The notes beneath the pieces were generated by a model that saw only the letters and a program-made list of their open reading frames with translations, searched no databases and was not told the DNA's origin. From the NCBI GenBank assembly GCA_014656175.1, contig BNBX01000002.1, positions 810,776-874,775 on the forward strand: a stretch of DNA of 64,000 nucleotides, read 5' to 3'. The position numbers and the translations under genes are program-made. How positions within the stretch are numbered: the stretch's first letter is position 1; each line of letters begins with the position of its first letter. Source of the stretch: Streptomyces werraensis. GTDB lineage: Bacteria; Actinomycetota; Actinomycetes; Streptomycetales; Streptomycetaceae. Positions 1 to 10,173 of the stretch are shown here, piece after piece.

Positions 1-239
1 AGAACACCAACGGCAACCTCTACGAACTCGACGCCATCGCCGCCGCGATCATCGGCGGCACCCTGCTCACCGGGGGCCGCGGCACCATCGTCGGATCCGT
101 CCTCGGCGTCCTGATCTTCACCACCATCACCAACATCTTCGCCCTGAACAACCTGCAGACCGACGTCCAGCAGATCGCCAAGGGCGCGATCATCGTCGCC
201 GCCGTGCTGGTCCAGCGGCGCACCGCGAGCACGACCTGA
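1..239 (+). CDS. Sugar ABC transporter permease, ribose/RbsC type (3' end only)
   Basis: Only the last 78 codons lie in the window, ending at TGA 237-239. The segment contains hydrophobic stretches and the glycine-rich tail seen in RbsC/BPD_transp_2 permeases, around IIGGTLLTGGRGTIVGSVLG and IAKGAIIVAAVLVQRR. Proteins of this family form the membrane channel of ribose-type importers. The next gene, 17 nt downstream, is a matching periplasmic-type binding protein, so the two almost certainly belong to one transport operon whose ATPase would lie upstream of the window. The sugar cannot be named from this fragment. Confidence 0.85.
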   Translation, partial: NTNGNLYELDAIAAAIIGGTLLTGGRGTIVGSVLGVLIFTTITNIFALNNLQTDVQQIAKGAIIVAAVLVQRRTASTT

Positions 240-256
240 GGGAAGGGTTCACCGCC

Positions 257-1306
257 ATGCCAGAGCCGACGTTCACCAGCCGCAGAGGGCTCCTCTTCGG
301 AGCCGCCGCCGTCTCCGCCGGCGCCCTCGTCACCGGCTGCACCAGCAACGAGCCCAGCGGCGGCGGCGAGTCCGCCGCGAACAACCAGCCGGCCGCCGAC
401 GACAAGCCCGGCAAGCAGGTCACCATCGGCTTCGCCGGACCGCAGGCCGACCACGGCTGGCTCAACGCCATCAACGACAACGCCAAGCAGCGCGCCGAGA
501 AGTACTCCGACGTCACCCTGGAGATCACCGAGGGCTCCAACGACACCGCCCAGCAGATCGGCCAGATCGAGACCCTCATCAACAAGAAGGTCGACGTCCT
601 GGTGATCCTGCCGGCCGACGGCAAGGCCCTCACCCAGGTCGGGCTGAAGGCCATGCGCGCCGGCATCCCGGTCGTCAACCTCGACCGCGTCTTCAACACC
701 CCGCAGGCGTACCGCTGCTGGGTCGGCGGCGACAACTACGGCATGGGCCTCAACGCCGGCCACTACATCGGCGAGAAGCTCAAGGACAAGCCCGACGCCA
801 AGGTCATCGAGCTGGCCGGCCTGGACAACCTGGAGCTGACCAAGCAGCGCACCCAGGGCTTCGACGACGCCCTGAAGAACTACCCGAACATCCGCAAGGT
901 GGCCCGCCAGGCCGCCGAGTTCACCGTCGAGTCCGGCCAGGCCAAGATGGCGCAGCTGCTCCAGGCCCAGTCGCAGTTCGACGCGCTGTGGAACCACGAC
1001 GACGACCAGGGCGTGGGCGCCCTGCGGGCCATCGAGCAGGCCGGCCGTGACGACTTCCTGATGGTCGGCGGCGCCGGCGCCCTCTCCGCGTTCGAGGCCA
1101 TCAAGGCCGACAACGGCGTCCTGAAGGCCACGGTGCTGTACCCGCCGACGATGGCCGCCTCCGCGATCGACCTCGCCCGCGCCCTCGGCCAGGGCAAGGG
1201 CATCGGCGGCCTGGCCGAGTTCGAGATCCCCTCCTCGGTGACCTGCTACTCGGCCGTCGTCGACAAGGAGAACGTCGACCAGTACATGCCCACGGGCTTC
1301 AAGTGA
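257..1306 (+). CDS. Sugar-binding lipoprotein of a ribose-type ABC importer
   Basis: This 349-aa protein starts with a Tat-like signal (SRRGLLFG, residues 8-15) and a lipobox ending at the cysteine in VTGC near residue 28, so it is probably a membrane-anchored lipoprotein. The mature part matches Peripla_BP_4 (RbsB/LacI-type) folds: VTIGFAGPQADHGWLNAIN at the N-lobe, INKKVDVLVILPADG, GIPVVNLDR and the late ALWNHDDDQGVGALRAI segment. It captures a sugar outside the cell for the permease encoded just upstream. The Gfo/Idh/MocA enzyme and TIM-barrel isomerase that follow suggest the imported sugar is oxidised and isomerised in the cytoplasm. The family is certain; the ligand is not visible. Confidence 0.9.
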   Translation: MPEPTFTSRRGLLFGAAAVSAGALVTGCTSNEPSGGGESAANNQPAADDKPGKQVTIGFAGPQADHGWLNAINDNAKQRAEKYSDVTLEITEGSNDTAQQIGQIETLINKKVDVLVILPADGKALTQVGLKAMRAGIPVVNLDRVFNTPQAYRCWVGGDNYGMGLNAGHYIGEKLKDKPDAKVIELAGLDNLELTKQRTQGFDDALKNYPNIRKVARQAAEFTVESGQAKMAQLLQAQSQFDALWNHDDDQGVGALRAIEQAGRDDFLMVGGAGALSAFEAIKADNGVLKATVLYPPTMAASAIDLARALGQGKGIGGLAEFEIPSSVTCYSAVVDKENVDQYMPTGFK

Positions 1307-1385
1307 GGAGCCCCGCCCCACGGGCCTGACCAGCCCACCGGGCGGGGACCGCCCCGCCCGCCACGACGACGAGGAGGACATCCGA

Positions 1386-2594
1386 ATGGCACAGCCGCAA
1401 GCGTCCGAAGGGGCGGAAACGGGGAAGCCACCGCTGCGCATCGGCATGGTCGGTTACGCCTTCATGGGCGCCGCCCACTCCCAGGGCTGGCGCACCGTGG
1501 GACGCGTCTTCGACCTGCCGCTCCGTCCCGAGATGGCCGTGATCTGCGGCCGGGACGCCGACGCCGTGCGGGCGGCGGCCGACCGGCACGGCTGGGCGGA
1601 GGCCGAGACCGACTGGCGCGCCCTGGTGGAGCGCGACGACATCGACCTCGTCGACATCTGCACCCCCGGCGACAGCCACGCCGAGATCGCGCTGGCCGCG
1701 CTCGCCGCGGGCAAGCACGTGCTGTGCGAGAAGCCCCTCGCGAACACCGTCGCGGAGGCCGAGGGGATGGCCCGCGCCGCCCAGGAGGCGCGGGACCGCG
1801 GCCAGGCGGCCATGGTCGGCTTCAACTACCGCCGGGTGCCCGCCACCGCGCTGGCCCGGACGATGGTGGAGGAGGGCCGCATCGGCACCCTGCGGCACGT
1901 GCGGGTGGCGTACCTCCAGGACTGGCTGGTGGACCCGCAGTTCCCGCTCACCTGGCGGCTGCGCCGGGAGCAGGCGGGCTCCGGCTCGCTCGGCGACCTC
2001 GGCGCGCACATCGTCGACCTCGCCCAGTACCTGGCGGGGGAGCGGCTCGCGGGCGTCTCCGCGCTCACCGAGACGTTCGTCAAGGAGCGGCCGCTGCCCA
2101 CCGCGCCGAGCAGCGGCCTGGCCGCCGTCTCCGCGGCCGGCACGGGACCGGTCACCGTCGACGACGCCGCCCTGTTCACCGGACGGTTCACCTCCGGCGC
2201 CCTCGCCTCCTTCGAGGCCACCCGGTACGCCACCGGACGCAAGAACGCCCTGCGGATCGAACTCAACGGCGAGCGCGGCTCGCTCGCCTTCGACCTGGAG
2301 CGGCTCAACGAGCTCGAGTACCACGACGGCACCGGGGACGCCACGCACGGCGGTTTCCGCCGCATCCTCGTCACCGAGCCCGACCACCCCTACCTGGACG
2401 CCTGGTGGCCGCCGGGCCACGGGCTCGGCTACGAGCACACCTTCGCGCACCAGGCCCGCGACCTGGTCCACGCCATCGCCGAGGGCCGCAGCCCCGAACC
2501 GTCCTTCGCGGACGGACTCCAGGTGCAGCGCGTCCTCGCCGCGGTGGAGGAGAGCGCCGAGAAGAACGCCGTCTACACCCCGATCGCCGCCTGA
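1386..2594 (+). CDS. Gfo/Idh/MocA family NAD(P)-dependent sugar oxidoreductase
   Basis: The 402-aa protein has an N-terminal Rossmann fold starting at about residue 17 (RIGMVGYAFMGAAHSQGW), the family signature CEKPLANT near residue 118, and the C-terminal alpha/beta domain with the GDLGAHIVDLAQY segment around residues 203-215. Members oxidise or reduce hydroxyls of sugars and inositols, often at C3 of the ring. A GAGGAGG-like ribosome site precedes the ATG. It sits 79 nt after the binding protein and 15 nt before a TIM-barrel isomerase, the usual oxidoreductase/isomerase pair of sugar or inositol catabolic operons. ThuB and other 3-keto-glycoside-forming dehydrogenases belong to the same family, which fits the ThuA and DUF1080 domains encoded two genes downstream. 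The substrate is an inference. Confidence 0.9.
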   Translation: MAQPQASEGAETGKPPLRIGMVGYAFMGAAHSQGWRTVGRVFDLPLRPEMAVICGRDADAVRAAADRHGWAEAETDWRALVERDDIDLVDICTPGDSHAEIALAALAAGKHVLCEKPLANTVAEAEGMARAAQEARDRGQAAMVGFNYRRVPATALARTMVEEGRIGTLRHVRVAYLQDWLVDPQFPLTWRLRREQAGSGSLGDLGAHIVDLAQYLAGERLAGVSALTETFVKERPLPTAPSSGLAAVSAAGTGPVTVDDAALFTGRFTSGALASFEATRYATGRKNALRIELNGERGSLAFDLERLNELEYHDGTGDATHGGFRRILVTEPDHPYLDAWWPPGHGLGYEHTFAHQARDLVHAIAEGRSPEPSFADGLQVQRVLAAVEESAEKNAVYTPIAA

Positions 2595-2609
2595 GGAGGA
2601 CGGATACGG

Positions 2610-3608
<999 letters not shown>

Positions 3609-3636
3609 GGGACGGGCCCGACCGCAGGTCGGGACG

Positions 3637-3661
3637 GGGGCCGGCGCTTTCGCCGGTCCCC
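3637..3661 (+). terminator. Hairpin terminator after the sugar ABC/oxidoreductase operon
   Basis: Arms GGGGCCGGCG and CGCCGGTCCCC (one bulged base) with a CTTT loop lie 28 nt past the isomerase stop codon. As usual for actinomycetes there is no clear U tract. It separates the import/oxidation operon from the large secreted enzyme downstream. Confidence 0.6.
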
Positions 3662-3875
3662 GGATCCGGCCTGCCCGGAATCCGCTTTGTCCTCTGTTGG
3701 GAAAAAGTTCAACCAGGCGCGGTCCAAGGGGTGTTCCGCCAGGAAGAACGCGGTTACCGTCCCTGAGTGTTCAAGGCACCCACGCCTCCGGGGTGACGGC
3801 GCACCCCGGCGCCCGCACGCACCGCACGATCAGCACCTGTTCCGTACGGCCTCATCCCGTTCCCGGAGGGACTTC

Positions 3876-6800
3876 GTGCACAGAAGAAGACTGAAATCGA
3901 CCCGTACCGCCCAGCGTCCCGTCTTCCGCACCACGCTCGCCCTGGTCACCGGCCTGCTGCTGGCCGTGGGCACCCCGGCCACCGTCGCCGGCGCCCACCC
4001 CGGCCACCCGGAGCACGACGAACCGGCCGCTGCCGAAGGGCAGTTCCAGCAGGTGCCGCTCGCCAAGGGCGAACCCGAGACGGGCGAGCCGATGTCGCTC
4101 GCCGTCCTCCCGGACCGCAGCGTCCTGCACACCTCCCGGGACGGCACCCTGCGCCTCACCGACGCGGGCGGCACCACCAAGGTGGCCGGCCGTCTCGACG
4201 TCTACAGCCACGACGAGGAGGGCCTCCAGGGCGTCGGGGTGGACCCCGACTTCAAGAACAACCGGGCCATCTACCTCTACTACGCCCCGCCGCTCGACAC
4301 GCCCGCCGGGGACGCCCCGGAGAACGGCACCGCCGAGGACTTCGCCAAGTTCGACGGCGTCAACCGCCTCTCCCGGTTCACCCTGAACGCCAACGGCACC
4401 CTGGACCTGTCCAGCGAGAAGAAGATCCTGGACGTCGCCGCCTCCCGCGGCACCTGCTGCCACGTCGGCGGCGACATCGACTTCGACGCCGAGGGCAACC
4501 TCTACCTGTCCACCGGCGACGACACCAACCCCTTCGCCTCCGACGGCTACACGCCGATCGACGAGCGCGACAACCGCAACCCCGCCTTCGACGCGCGCCG
4601 CAGCTCCGGCAACACCAACGACCTGCGCGGCAAGATCCTGCGCATCAAGGTCAACGAGGACGGGTCCTACGACATCCCGGAGGGCAACCTCTTCCCGCCG
4701 GGCACCGAGAAGACCCGTCCCGAGATCTACGCGATGGGCTTCCGCAACCCGTTCCGCATCAGCGTCGACGAGAAGACCGGCATCGTCTACGTCGGCGATT
4801 ACGGCCCCGACGCCGGCGCCGCCAGCCCCACCCGCGGCCCGGCCGGACAGGTCGAGTTCGCCAAGGTGACGAAGGCCGCCAACTTCGGGTGGCCGTTCTG
4901 CACCGGCGACAACGACGCCTACGTCGACTACGACTTCGCCACCGGTGAGTCCGGCGAGAAGTTCGACTGCTCCGCGCCGAAGAACACGTCCCGGCACAAC
5001 ACCGGCCTGGTCGACCTGCCGCCCGCGCAGCCCGCCTGGATCCCCTACGACGGCGGCTCCGTGCCGGAGTTCGGCAGCGGCTCCGAGTCCCCGATGGCGG
5101 GCCCGGTGTACCGCTACGACCCGGACCTGGAGTCCTCGGTGAAGTTCCCGGAGGAGTTCGACGGGGACTTCTTCGCCGGCGAGTTCGGGCGCCGCTGGAT
5201 CAAGCGCATCGAGCAGACCGAGGACGGCCCCGACGGCACGGTCGCGAAGATCAACGACTTCCCGTGGACCGGCACGCAGATCATGGACATGGACTTCGGC
5301 CCCGACGGCGCGCTCTACGTCCTCGACTACGGCGTGTCCTGGTTCCAGGGCGACGAGCACTCCGCGCTGTACCGGATCGAGAGCGCCGAGGACGGCTTCT
5401 CCCCGATCGTGGGCGTGAGCGCCGACCGCACGTCCGGCGCGGCCGGCCTGAAGGTCAAGTTCACCGCCACCGCGGAGGACGCCGACTCCCCGGACCTCAC
5501 CTATGCCTGGGACTTCGGCGACGGCACCAAGGGCGAAGGGCTCAACCCCACCCACACGTACAAGAAGGTCGGCACCTACACGGCGACCTTCACCGCGAAG
5601 GACCCCGAGGGCAACACCGGTAACGCCAGCGTCCGGATCGTCGTCGGCAACACCGAGCCCAAGGTGCGGATCGACGTCCCGGGCAACGGCAGCCTGGCCG
5701 CCTTCGGCGAGCCCGTGCCGTTCAAGGTGACCGTCACCGACCCCGAGGAGACGATCGACTGCTCCAAGGTCAAGGTCGCCTACAGCCTCGGCCACGACAA
5801 CCACGCCCACGAGCTCACCAGCGAGACGGGCTGTGAGGGCACCCTCACGCCGCCTCCCGGCGACGGCGGTCACGATCCCAACGCCAACATCTACGGTGTC
5901 GTCGGCGCCAGTTACACCGACGGCGGCGCGAACGGCCAGGAGGCGCTGACCGGCACCGCCCGCACCGTGCTCCAGCCGCTCCACCGCCAGGCCGAGCACT
6001 TCACCGCCCAGTCCGGCGTCAACACCTTCGACAAGGCGGAGGCCAACGGCGGCAAGACCGTCGGCGACATCAACGACGGCGACTGGATCTCCTTCAGCCC
6101 CTACCGCTTCGACGGGCAGAAGAAGATGACCGTGCGGGCCTCCTCCGGCGGCTCCGGCGGCTTCATCGAGCTGCGCACCGGCTCCCCCGAGGGCCCGCTG
6201 CACGGCTCGGCGTACATCCCGCCGACCGGCGGCTGGGAGACGTTCCAGGACGTCGACGTCCCGCTGCGGGCACTGCCGAAGAAGACCACCGAGATCTACC
6301 TGGTCTTCCGGGGCGGCGAGGGTGCGCTGTACGACGTGGACGACTTCGAGTTCTCCAAGGAGCCGTTCAAGAAGGGCAAGAAGGTCCTGGTCTTCTCCAA
6401 GACCGCCGGCTTCCGGCACGACTCCATACCCGAGGGCGTCAAGGCCCTGAAGGAGCTCGGCGCCCCGGCCGGCATCTCGGTCACCGCGACCGAGGAGGCC
6501 GGACAGTTCACCACCGCCAACCTCGCCAAGTACGACGCGGTCGCCTTCCTGTCCACCACCGGTGACGTCCTCAACGCCGACCAGCAGAAGGCGTTCGAGA
6601 ACTACGTCAAAAACGGCGGCGGCTACATGGGCATCCACGCCGCCGCCGACACCGAGTACGACTGGGAGTTCTACGGCGGTCTCGTCGGCGCCTACTTCCA
6701 CTCCCACCCGGCCATCCAGAAGGCCACCGTGCGGGTCGAGGACCACGACCACCCGTCCACCGCGCACCTGGGGGACACCTGGGAGCGCACGGACGAGTGG

Positions 6801-7601
6801 TACAACTACCGCACCAACCCGCGTGAGCAGGCCAAGGTCCTCGCCACCCTGGACGAGACCACCTACCAGGGCGGCAACATGAAGGGCGACCACCCGATCG
6901 CCTGGTGCCAGAGCTACGGCGGCGGCCGCTCCTTCTACACCGGCGGCGGCCACACCAAGGAGTCGTACGCCGACGAGGCCTTCCGCGCCCACCTGCTCGG
7001 CGGCCTCCAGTACGCCACCGGCCAGGTGAAGGCGGACTGCAAGCCCGACAAGGGCTACCGGAAGATCTTCAACGGCCAGACCCTGGACGGCTGGAAGCAG
7101 GCCGGCCCCGGCAGGTTCGTCGTCAAGGACGGCGGAGTCATGGAGTCCGAGGGCGGCATGGGTCTCCTCTGGTACCAGGCCAAGGAGCTGAAGTCGTACT
7201 CGCTGAAGCTCGACTGGAAGATGCGAGGCGACGACAACTCCGGCGTCTTCGTGGGCTTCCCGGCCTCCGACGACCCGTGGTCGGCGGTCGACCGGGGCTA
7301 CGAGGTCCAGATCGACGCCACGGACGCGGTGGACCGCACCACGGGTGCGATCTACACGTTCAAGGCGGCGAACATCAAGGCCCGTGACCAGGTGCTGCGC
7401 CCGCCCGGGCAGTGGAACTCCTACGAGATCAAGGTCCAGGGCGAGCGGCTCCAGGTGTTCCTCAACGGAGTGAAGATCAACGACTTCACCAACAAGGACC
7501 CGCAGAGGAGCCTGACCGACGGCTACATCGGCCTGCAGAACCACGGTCCTGACGACAAGGTCTCCTTCCGCAACATCCAGCTGAAGGAGCTGCCCTCCTA
7601 G
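3876..7601 (+). CDS. Secreted multidomain sugar enzyme: GSDH propeller-PKD-CBM6-ThuA-DUF1080
   Basis: The best start is GTG 3876, preceded by GGAGGG, giving 1241 aa with a basic N-terminus and a signal peptide ending near GAHPGH. Approximate domains: 55-505 glucose/sorbosone-dehydrogenase-like (PQQ-type) beta-propeller (GLQGVGVDPDF, CCHVGGDIDFD, MGFRNPFRISVD); 510-595 PKD (YAWDFGDGT); 700-830 CBM6-like carbohydrate binding (QAEHFTAQSG, YDVDDFEF); 835-1050 ThuA (KVLVFSKTAGFRHDS, GGGYMGIHAAADT, HPIAW); 1058-1241 DUF1080/3-keto-disaccharide hydrolase (IFNGQTLDGWK, DDNSGVFVGFP, YIGLQNHG). The family names imply extracellular oxidation and cleavage of glycosides through 3-keto intermediates. ThuA and DUF1080 belong to that chemistry; the propeller may or may not bind PQQ. 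It sits between two sugar-oxidation gene groups. Domain calls are firm, the combined function is inference. Confidence 0.88.
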   Translation: MHRRRLKSTRTAQRPVFRTTLALVTGLLLAVGTPATVAGAHPGHPEHDEPAAAEGQFQQVPLAKGEPETGEPMSLAVLPDRSVLHTSRDGTLRLTDAGGTTKVAGRLDVYSHDEEGLQGVGVDPDFKNNRAIYLYYAPPLDTPAGDAPENGTAEDFAKFDGVNRLSRFTLNANGTLDLSSEKKILDVAASRGTCCHVGGDIDFDAEGNLYLSTGDDTNPFASDGYTPIDERDNRNPAFDARRSSGNTNDLRGKILRIKVNEDGSYDIPEGNLFPPGTEKTRPEIYAMGFRNPFRISVDEKTGIVYVGDYGPDAGAASPTRGPAGQVEFAKVTKAANFGWPFCTGDNDAYVDYDFATGESGEKFDCSAPKNTSRHNTGLVDLPPAQPAWIPYDGGSVPEFGSGSESPMAGPVYRYDPDLESSVKFPEEFDGDFFAGEFGRRWIKRIEQTEDGPDGTVAKINDFPWTGTQIMDMDFGPDGALYVLDYGVSWFQGDEHSALYRIESAEDGFSPIVGVSADRTSGAAGLKVKFTATAEDADSPDLTYAWDFGDGTKGEGLNPTHTYKKVGTYTATFTAKDPEGNTGNASVRIVVGNTEPKVRIDVPGNGSLAAFGEPVPFKVTVTDPEETIDCSKVKVAYSLGHDNHAHELTSETGCEGTLTPPPGDGGHDPNANIYGVVGASYTDGGANGQEALTGTARTVLQPLHRQAEHFTAQSGVNTFDKAEANGGKTVGDINDGDWISFSPYRFDGQKKMTVRASSGGSGGFIELRTGSPEGPLHGSAYIPPTGGWETFQDVDVPLRALPKKTTEIYLVFRGGEGALYDVDDFEFSKEPFKKGKKVLVFSKTAGFRHDSIPEGVKALKELGAPAGISVTATEEAGQFTTANLAKYDAVAFLSTTGDVLNADQQKAFENYVKNGGGYMGIHAAADTEYDWEFYGGLVGAYFHSHPAIQKATVRVEDHDHPSTAHLGDTWERTDEWYNYRTNPREQAKVLATLDETTYQGGNMKGDHPIAWCQSYGGGRSFYTGGGHTKESYADEAFRAHLLGGLQYATGQVKADCKPDKGYRKIFNGQTLDGWKQAGPGRFVVKDGGVMESEGGMGLLWYQAKELKSYSLKLDWKMRGDDNSGVFVGFPASDDPWSAVDRGYEVQIDATDAVDRTTGAIYTFKAANIKARDQVLRPPGQWNSYEIKVQGERLQVFLNGVKINDFTNKDPQRSLTDGYIGLQNHGPDDKVSFRNIQLKELPS

Positions 7602-7960
7602 GGCCCGAGAACGGCGGCGGGCGGGTGGACGCCGGACCCCCGCCCGCCGCCTCCCCGGGCCGTCAGGCCCGGACCCTTCTCCGACTCCGGCGCCTGGCCC
7701 GGCCCGGGAGGGCCGGGCATCCGGTCCGGCCCGGCAGGGCGACGGGCCCGCGGAGCCGGGTGCGTGCCCGGGTCACCGACCCGGTGGCGCGCCCGGCTCC
7801 CGCACCCGGGCCACTGCCGGGTCCGGGGCAGGCAACCCCGCCCGGTCCCCGGCCGGGCGACACACCACCCCGTCCGGGGTTCGGCGCACCGTAGGCCGAA
7901 GGGCCGCGGTGGGCCGGCGCACCGCCACATCTCGGTTCGCGTACGACAAGGAGGCTGCCC
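7602..7960. other. Non-coding, GC-saturated, hairpin-rich spacer
   Basis: No convincing gene lies here. After the terminator at 7613-7651 the sequence is built almost only of reiterated GGCCC/CCGGG words with several stacked inverted repeats, for example GCCCGGCCC/GGGCCGGGC at 7697-7718 and CGGGTC/GACCCG at 7768-7782. Composition becomes normal only near 7910, followed by a strong AAGGAGG ribosome site just before the ATG at 7961. The spacer presumably holds the promoter of the Ebo-type cluster, but no clear -35/-10 pair could be picked. Confidence 0.6.
7613..7651 (+). terminator. Strong hairpin terminator after the secreted megaenzyme
   Basis: A perfect 13-bp stem (GGCGGCGGGCGGG with CCCGCCCGCCGCC) and a 13-nt loop begin 12 nt after the stop codon. 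This is a clear intrinsic terminator of the actinomycete type without a U run. Confidence 0.75.
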
Positions 7961-9145
7961 ATGTCCGCCGAACCGTCCTCCGTCCCCCCCGCCTCTTCCC
8001 CCTCCGCGCCCCGCTACGGCGTCTGGCTCGTCGGGGCCCGTGGGTCCGTCGCCACGACCGCCGTCGTGGGATGCGCGGCCGTCGCCGCCGGGCTCCATCC
8101 GCCCACCGGCATGGTCACCGAGACCCCCGACTTCGCCGCGAGCGGCCTGCCCCCGCTGGCCTCGCTCGTCTTCGGCGGTCACGACACCGTCGACTGCCCG
8201 CTGCCCAAACGCGCCGAGCACCTCGCCGACGGCGGAGTCCTGCCGCACGGCCTTCCGACCGCCGTCCACGCGGAACTCGTCGCCGCCGACCGGGAGATCA
8301 GGCCCGGCGGCCCGACCCTCCGCGACGCGGACACCGGCCCCGCCCGCACCGACGACGACTGGATCGACGTCTTCGCCGCCGACATCCGCGACTTCACCGA
8401 CCGCCACCGGCTCGCCGGCACCGTCGTGGTGAACGTCGCCTCCACCGAACCCGCCCCCGCGGACGGCGCCCTGCCGCCCAGCTCCCTGTACGCGGCCGCC
8501 GCCCTCCGCGCCGGCTGCGGCTACGTCAACTTCACCCCCTCCACCGGCCTCCACCACCCCGCGCTGGCCGAGCTCGCCGCTGAGGCGGGCGTTCCGTACG
8601 CGGGCCGGGACGGCAAGACCGGGCAGACCCTGCTGCGGTCCGTGCTGGGCCCGATGTTCCAGCAGCGCGCCCTCGCCGTGCGCGCCTGGTCCGGCACCAA
8701 CCTCCTCGGCGGCGGCGACGGCGCCGCCCTCGCCGACCCCGCCGCGGCCGCCGCGAAGAACGCAGGGAAGGAACGCGTCCTCGCCGACACCCTCGGCGCG
8801 GCGCCGGAGGGCGAGGTGCACATCGACGACGTGCCCGCGCTGGGCGACTGGAAGACGGCCTGGGACCACATCGCCTTCGACGGTTTTCTCGGCTCCCGCA
8901 TGGTCCTCCAGACCATCTGGCAGGGCTGCGACTCCGCCCTCGCCGCGCCCCTCGTCCTCGACCTGGCCCGGCTGCTGCTCCGCGCCGGGCAGAAGGGCAT
9001 CACCGGTCCGCTGGGCGAACTCGGCTTCTACTTCAAGGACCCGGTCGGCGACGGCCCGGCCTCCCTGGGAGAGCAGTACACGGAGCTGAAACGCTTCGCC
9101 GCACGCCTGAGCGACGACGCGGGGGACAGCGGGGCGGAGCGATGA
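7961..9145 (+). CDS. Inositol-3-phosphate synthase-like protein heading the Ebo-type cluster
   Basis: The 394-aa protein has an N-terminal NAD-binding motif (GVWLVGARGSVATTAVVG, residues 20-37) and the Ino1 core: GRDGKTGQTLLRS, WSGTNLLGGGDGAAL, a SK-like KNAGKERVL, a late IDDVPALGDWKTAWDHIAFDGF segment and DSALAAPLVLDLARL. Myo-inositol-phosphate synthases turn glucose-6-phosphate into inositol-1(3)-phosphate; divergent members act in secondary metabolism. It starts after a strong AAGGAGG site and its stop overlaps the next gene by 4 nt. In cyanobacterial and Pseudomonas Ebo clusters the sugar-cyclase role is held by the AroB-like EboD, so this gene may substitute for it. The family is well supported; the true product is unknown. 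Confidence 0.85.
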   Translation: MSAEPSSVPPASSPSAPRYGVWLVGARGSVATTAVVGCAAVAAGLHPPTGMVTETPDFAASGLPPLASLVFGGHDTVDCPLPKRAEHLADGGVLPHGLPTAVHAELVAADREIRPGGPTLRDADTGPARTDDDWIDVFAADIRDFTDRHRLAGTVVVNVASTEPAPADGALPPSSLYAAAALRAGCGYVNFTPSTGLHHPALAELAAEAGVPYAGRDGKTGQTLLRSVLGPMFQQRALAVRAWSGTNLLGGGDGAALADPAAAAAKNAGKERVLADTLGAAPEGEVHIDDVPALGDWKTAWDHIAFDGFLGSRMVLQTIWQGCDSALAAPLVLDLARLLLRAGQKGITGPLGELGFYFKDPVGDGPASLGEQYTELKRFAARLSDDAGDSGAER

Positions 9146-10173
9146 CCCGGACCGCGTCGCCGCCCCTCGCCCCCGTGGACCGGGACACCGCCCCCGCGCC
9201 CTCGGGCGCGGACGACCCCGTCACCCCGAACCGCGCCGCCGCCTGGGCGGAACTCGTCCGTCTGCCCGCCCTGTTCACCGTCCCCGGTGACACCCTCGCC
9301 GGCGTCGCCGCGGCCGGCGGCCGGCCAGGGCCCCGCGCCCTGCTCCCCATCGGCTCCTCCCTCTGCCTGTACGCGGCGGGCATGGTCCTCAACGACTGGG
9401 CCGACCGCGCCGAGGACGCCGTGGAACGGCCCCACCGCCCCCTCCCGTCCGGACGGATCCGCCCCGCCGCCGCACTCACCGCCGCCTGCGGACTCACCGG
9501 CGCCGGACTGCTGCTCGCCGCCCGCGCCGGCCGCCCCGCCCTCGCGGTGGCCGCCCCGCTGGCGGCCACGGTCTGGGCGTACGACCTGGCGCTGAAGCAC
9601 ACGCCCGCGGGCCCGGCCGCCATGGCCGCCGCCCGCGGCCTTGACCTGTTGATGGGCGCGGCCGCCGCCGGTTCCGCACGGGCGGCGGCGCCCTCCGCCG
9701 CGCTCCTCGGCTGCCACACCCTCGCCGTCACCGCCGTCTCCCGGCGCGAGACCACCGGCGGCTCGGCGGCGGCCCCGCTCGCCGCCCTCGCGGCGACGGG
9801 CGCCCTGACCCGGCTGGTCACACACCGGCGTGTCCGACTCCCGGCAGGCCGGCGGGCAGCAGCCGCCCCCGGCCTGCCGGGTCCCACCCCGGGCGGCGGC
9901 GTCCTGACCACGCCCGCCGGCGCCGTCACCGCGGCGCTGGCCGCCGCCTACGCGGCCACGGCCGCCCGGCCGTACTTCCACGCCGCGCTCAACCCCTCAC
10001 CCCCGCTCACCCAGCGCGCGGTCGGCGGAGGCATCCGCGCCACCGTGCCGCTGCAGGCGGCGCTCGCCGCCCGGTCCGGGGCCACGGCCACGTCCCTGCT
10101 GATCGCGGCGCTGGCCCCGGCGGGACGGCTGTTCGCCCGCCGGCGCGCCATGAGGAAGGTGAGCATCACATGA
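9142..10173 (+). CDS. eboC: UbiA-family prenyltransferase, EboC-like
   Basis: This 343-aa integral membrane protein carries the first UbiA aspartate motif NDWADRAED (about residues 79-87), and a second motif region YDLALKHTPAG near residue 150. Several alanine-rich hydrophobic helices follow. UbiA enzymes transfer prenyl groups onto aromatic or polyol acceptors in the membrane. It overlaps the inositol-synthase gene by ATGA and the next TIM-barrel gene the same way. The match to EboC rests on position in the cluster plus the UbiA fold. If the inositol-synthase product is its acceptor, the pair would make a prenylated cyclitol lipid, which is speculation. Confidence 0.82.
   Translation: MTRTASPPLAPVDRDTAPAPSGADDPVTPNRAAAWAELVRLPALFTVPGDTLAGVAAAGGRPGPRALLPIGSSLCLYAAGMVLNDWADRAEDAVERPHRPLPSGRIRPAAALTAACGLTGAGLLLAARAGRPALAVAAPLAATVWAYDLALKHTPAGPAAMAAARGLDLLMGAAAAGSARAAAPSAALLGCHTLAVTAVSRRETTGGSAAAPLAALAATGALTRLVTHRRVRLPAGRRAAAAPGLPGPTPGGGVLTTPAGAVTAALAAAYAATAARPYFHAALNPSPPLTQRAVGGGIRATVPLQAALAARSGATATSLLIAALAPAGRLFARRRAMRKVSIT

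Noticed and set aside
3852..7544. Very long minus-strand open frame opposite the secreted megaenzyme, and similar long frames opposite the ALF-repeat and GH55 genes
   Set aside because: High GC leaves few stops on the antisense strand; translations are low-complexity valine/glycine/leucine strings without domains, and the plus-strand genes carry clear domains and ribosome sites.
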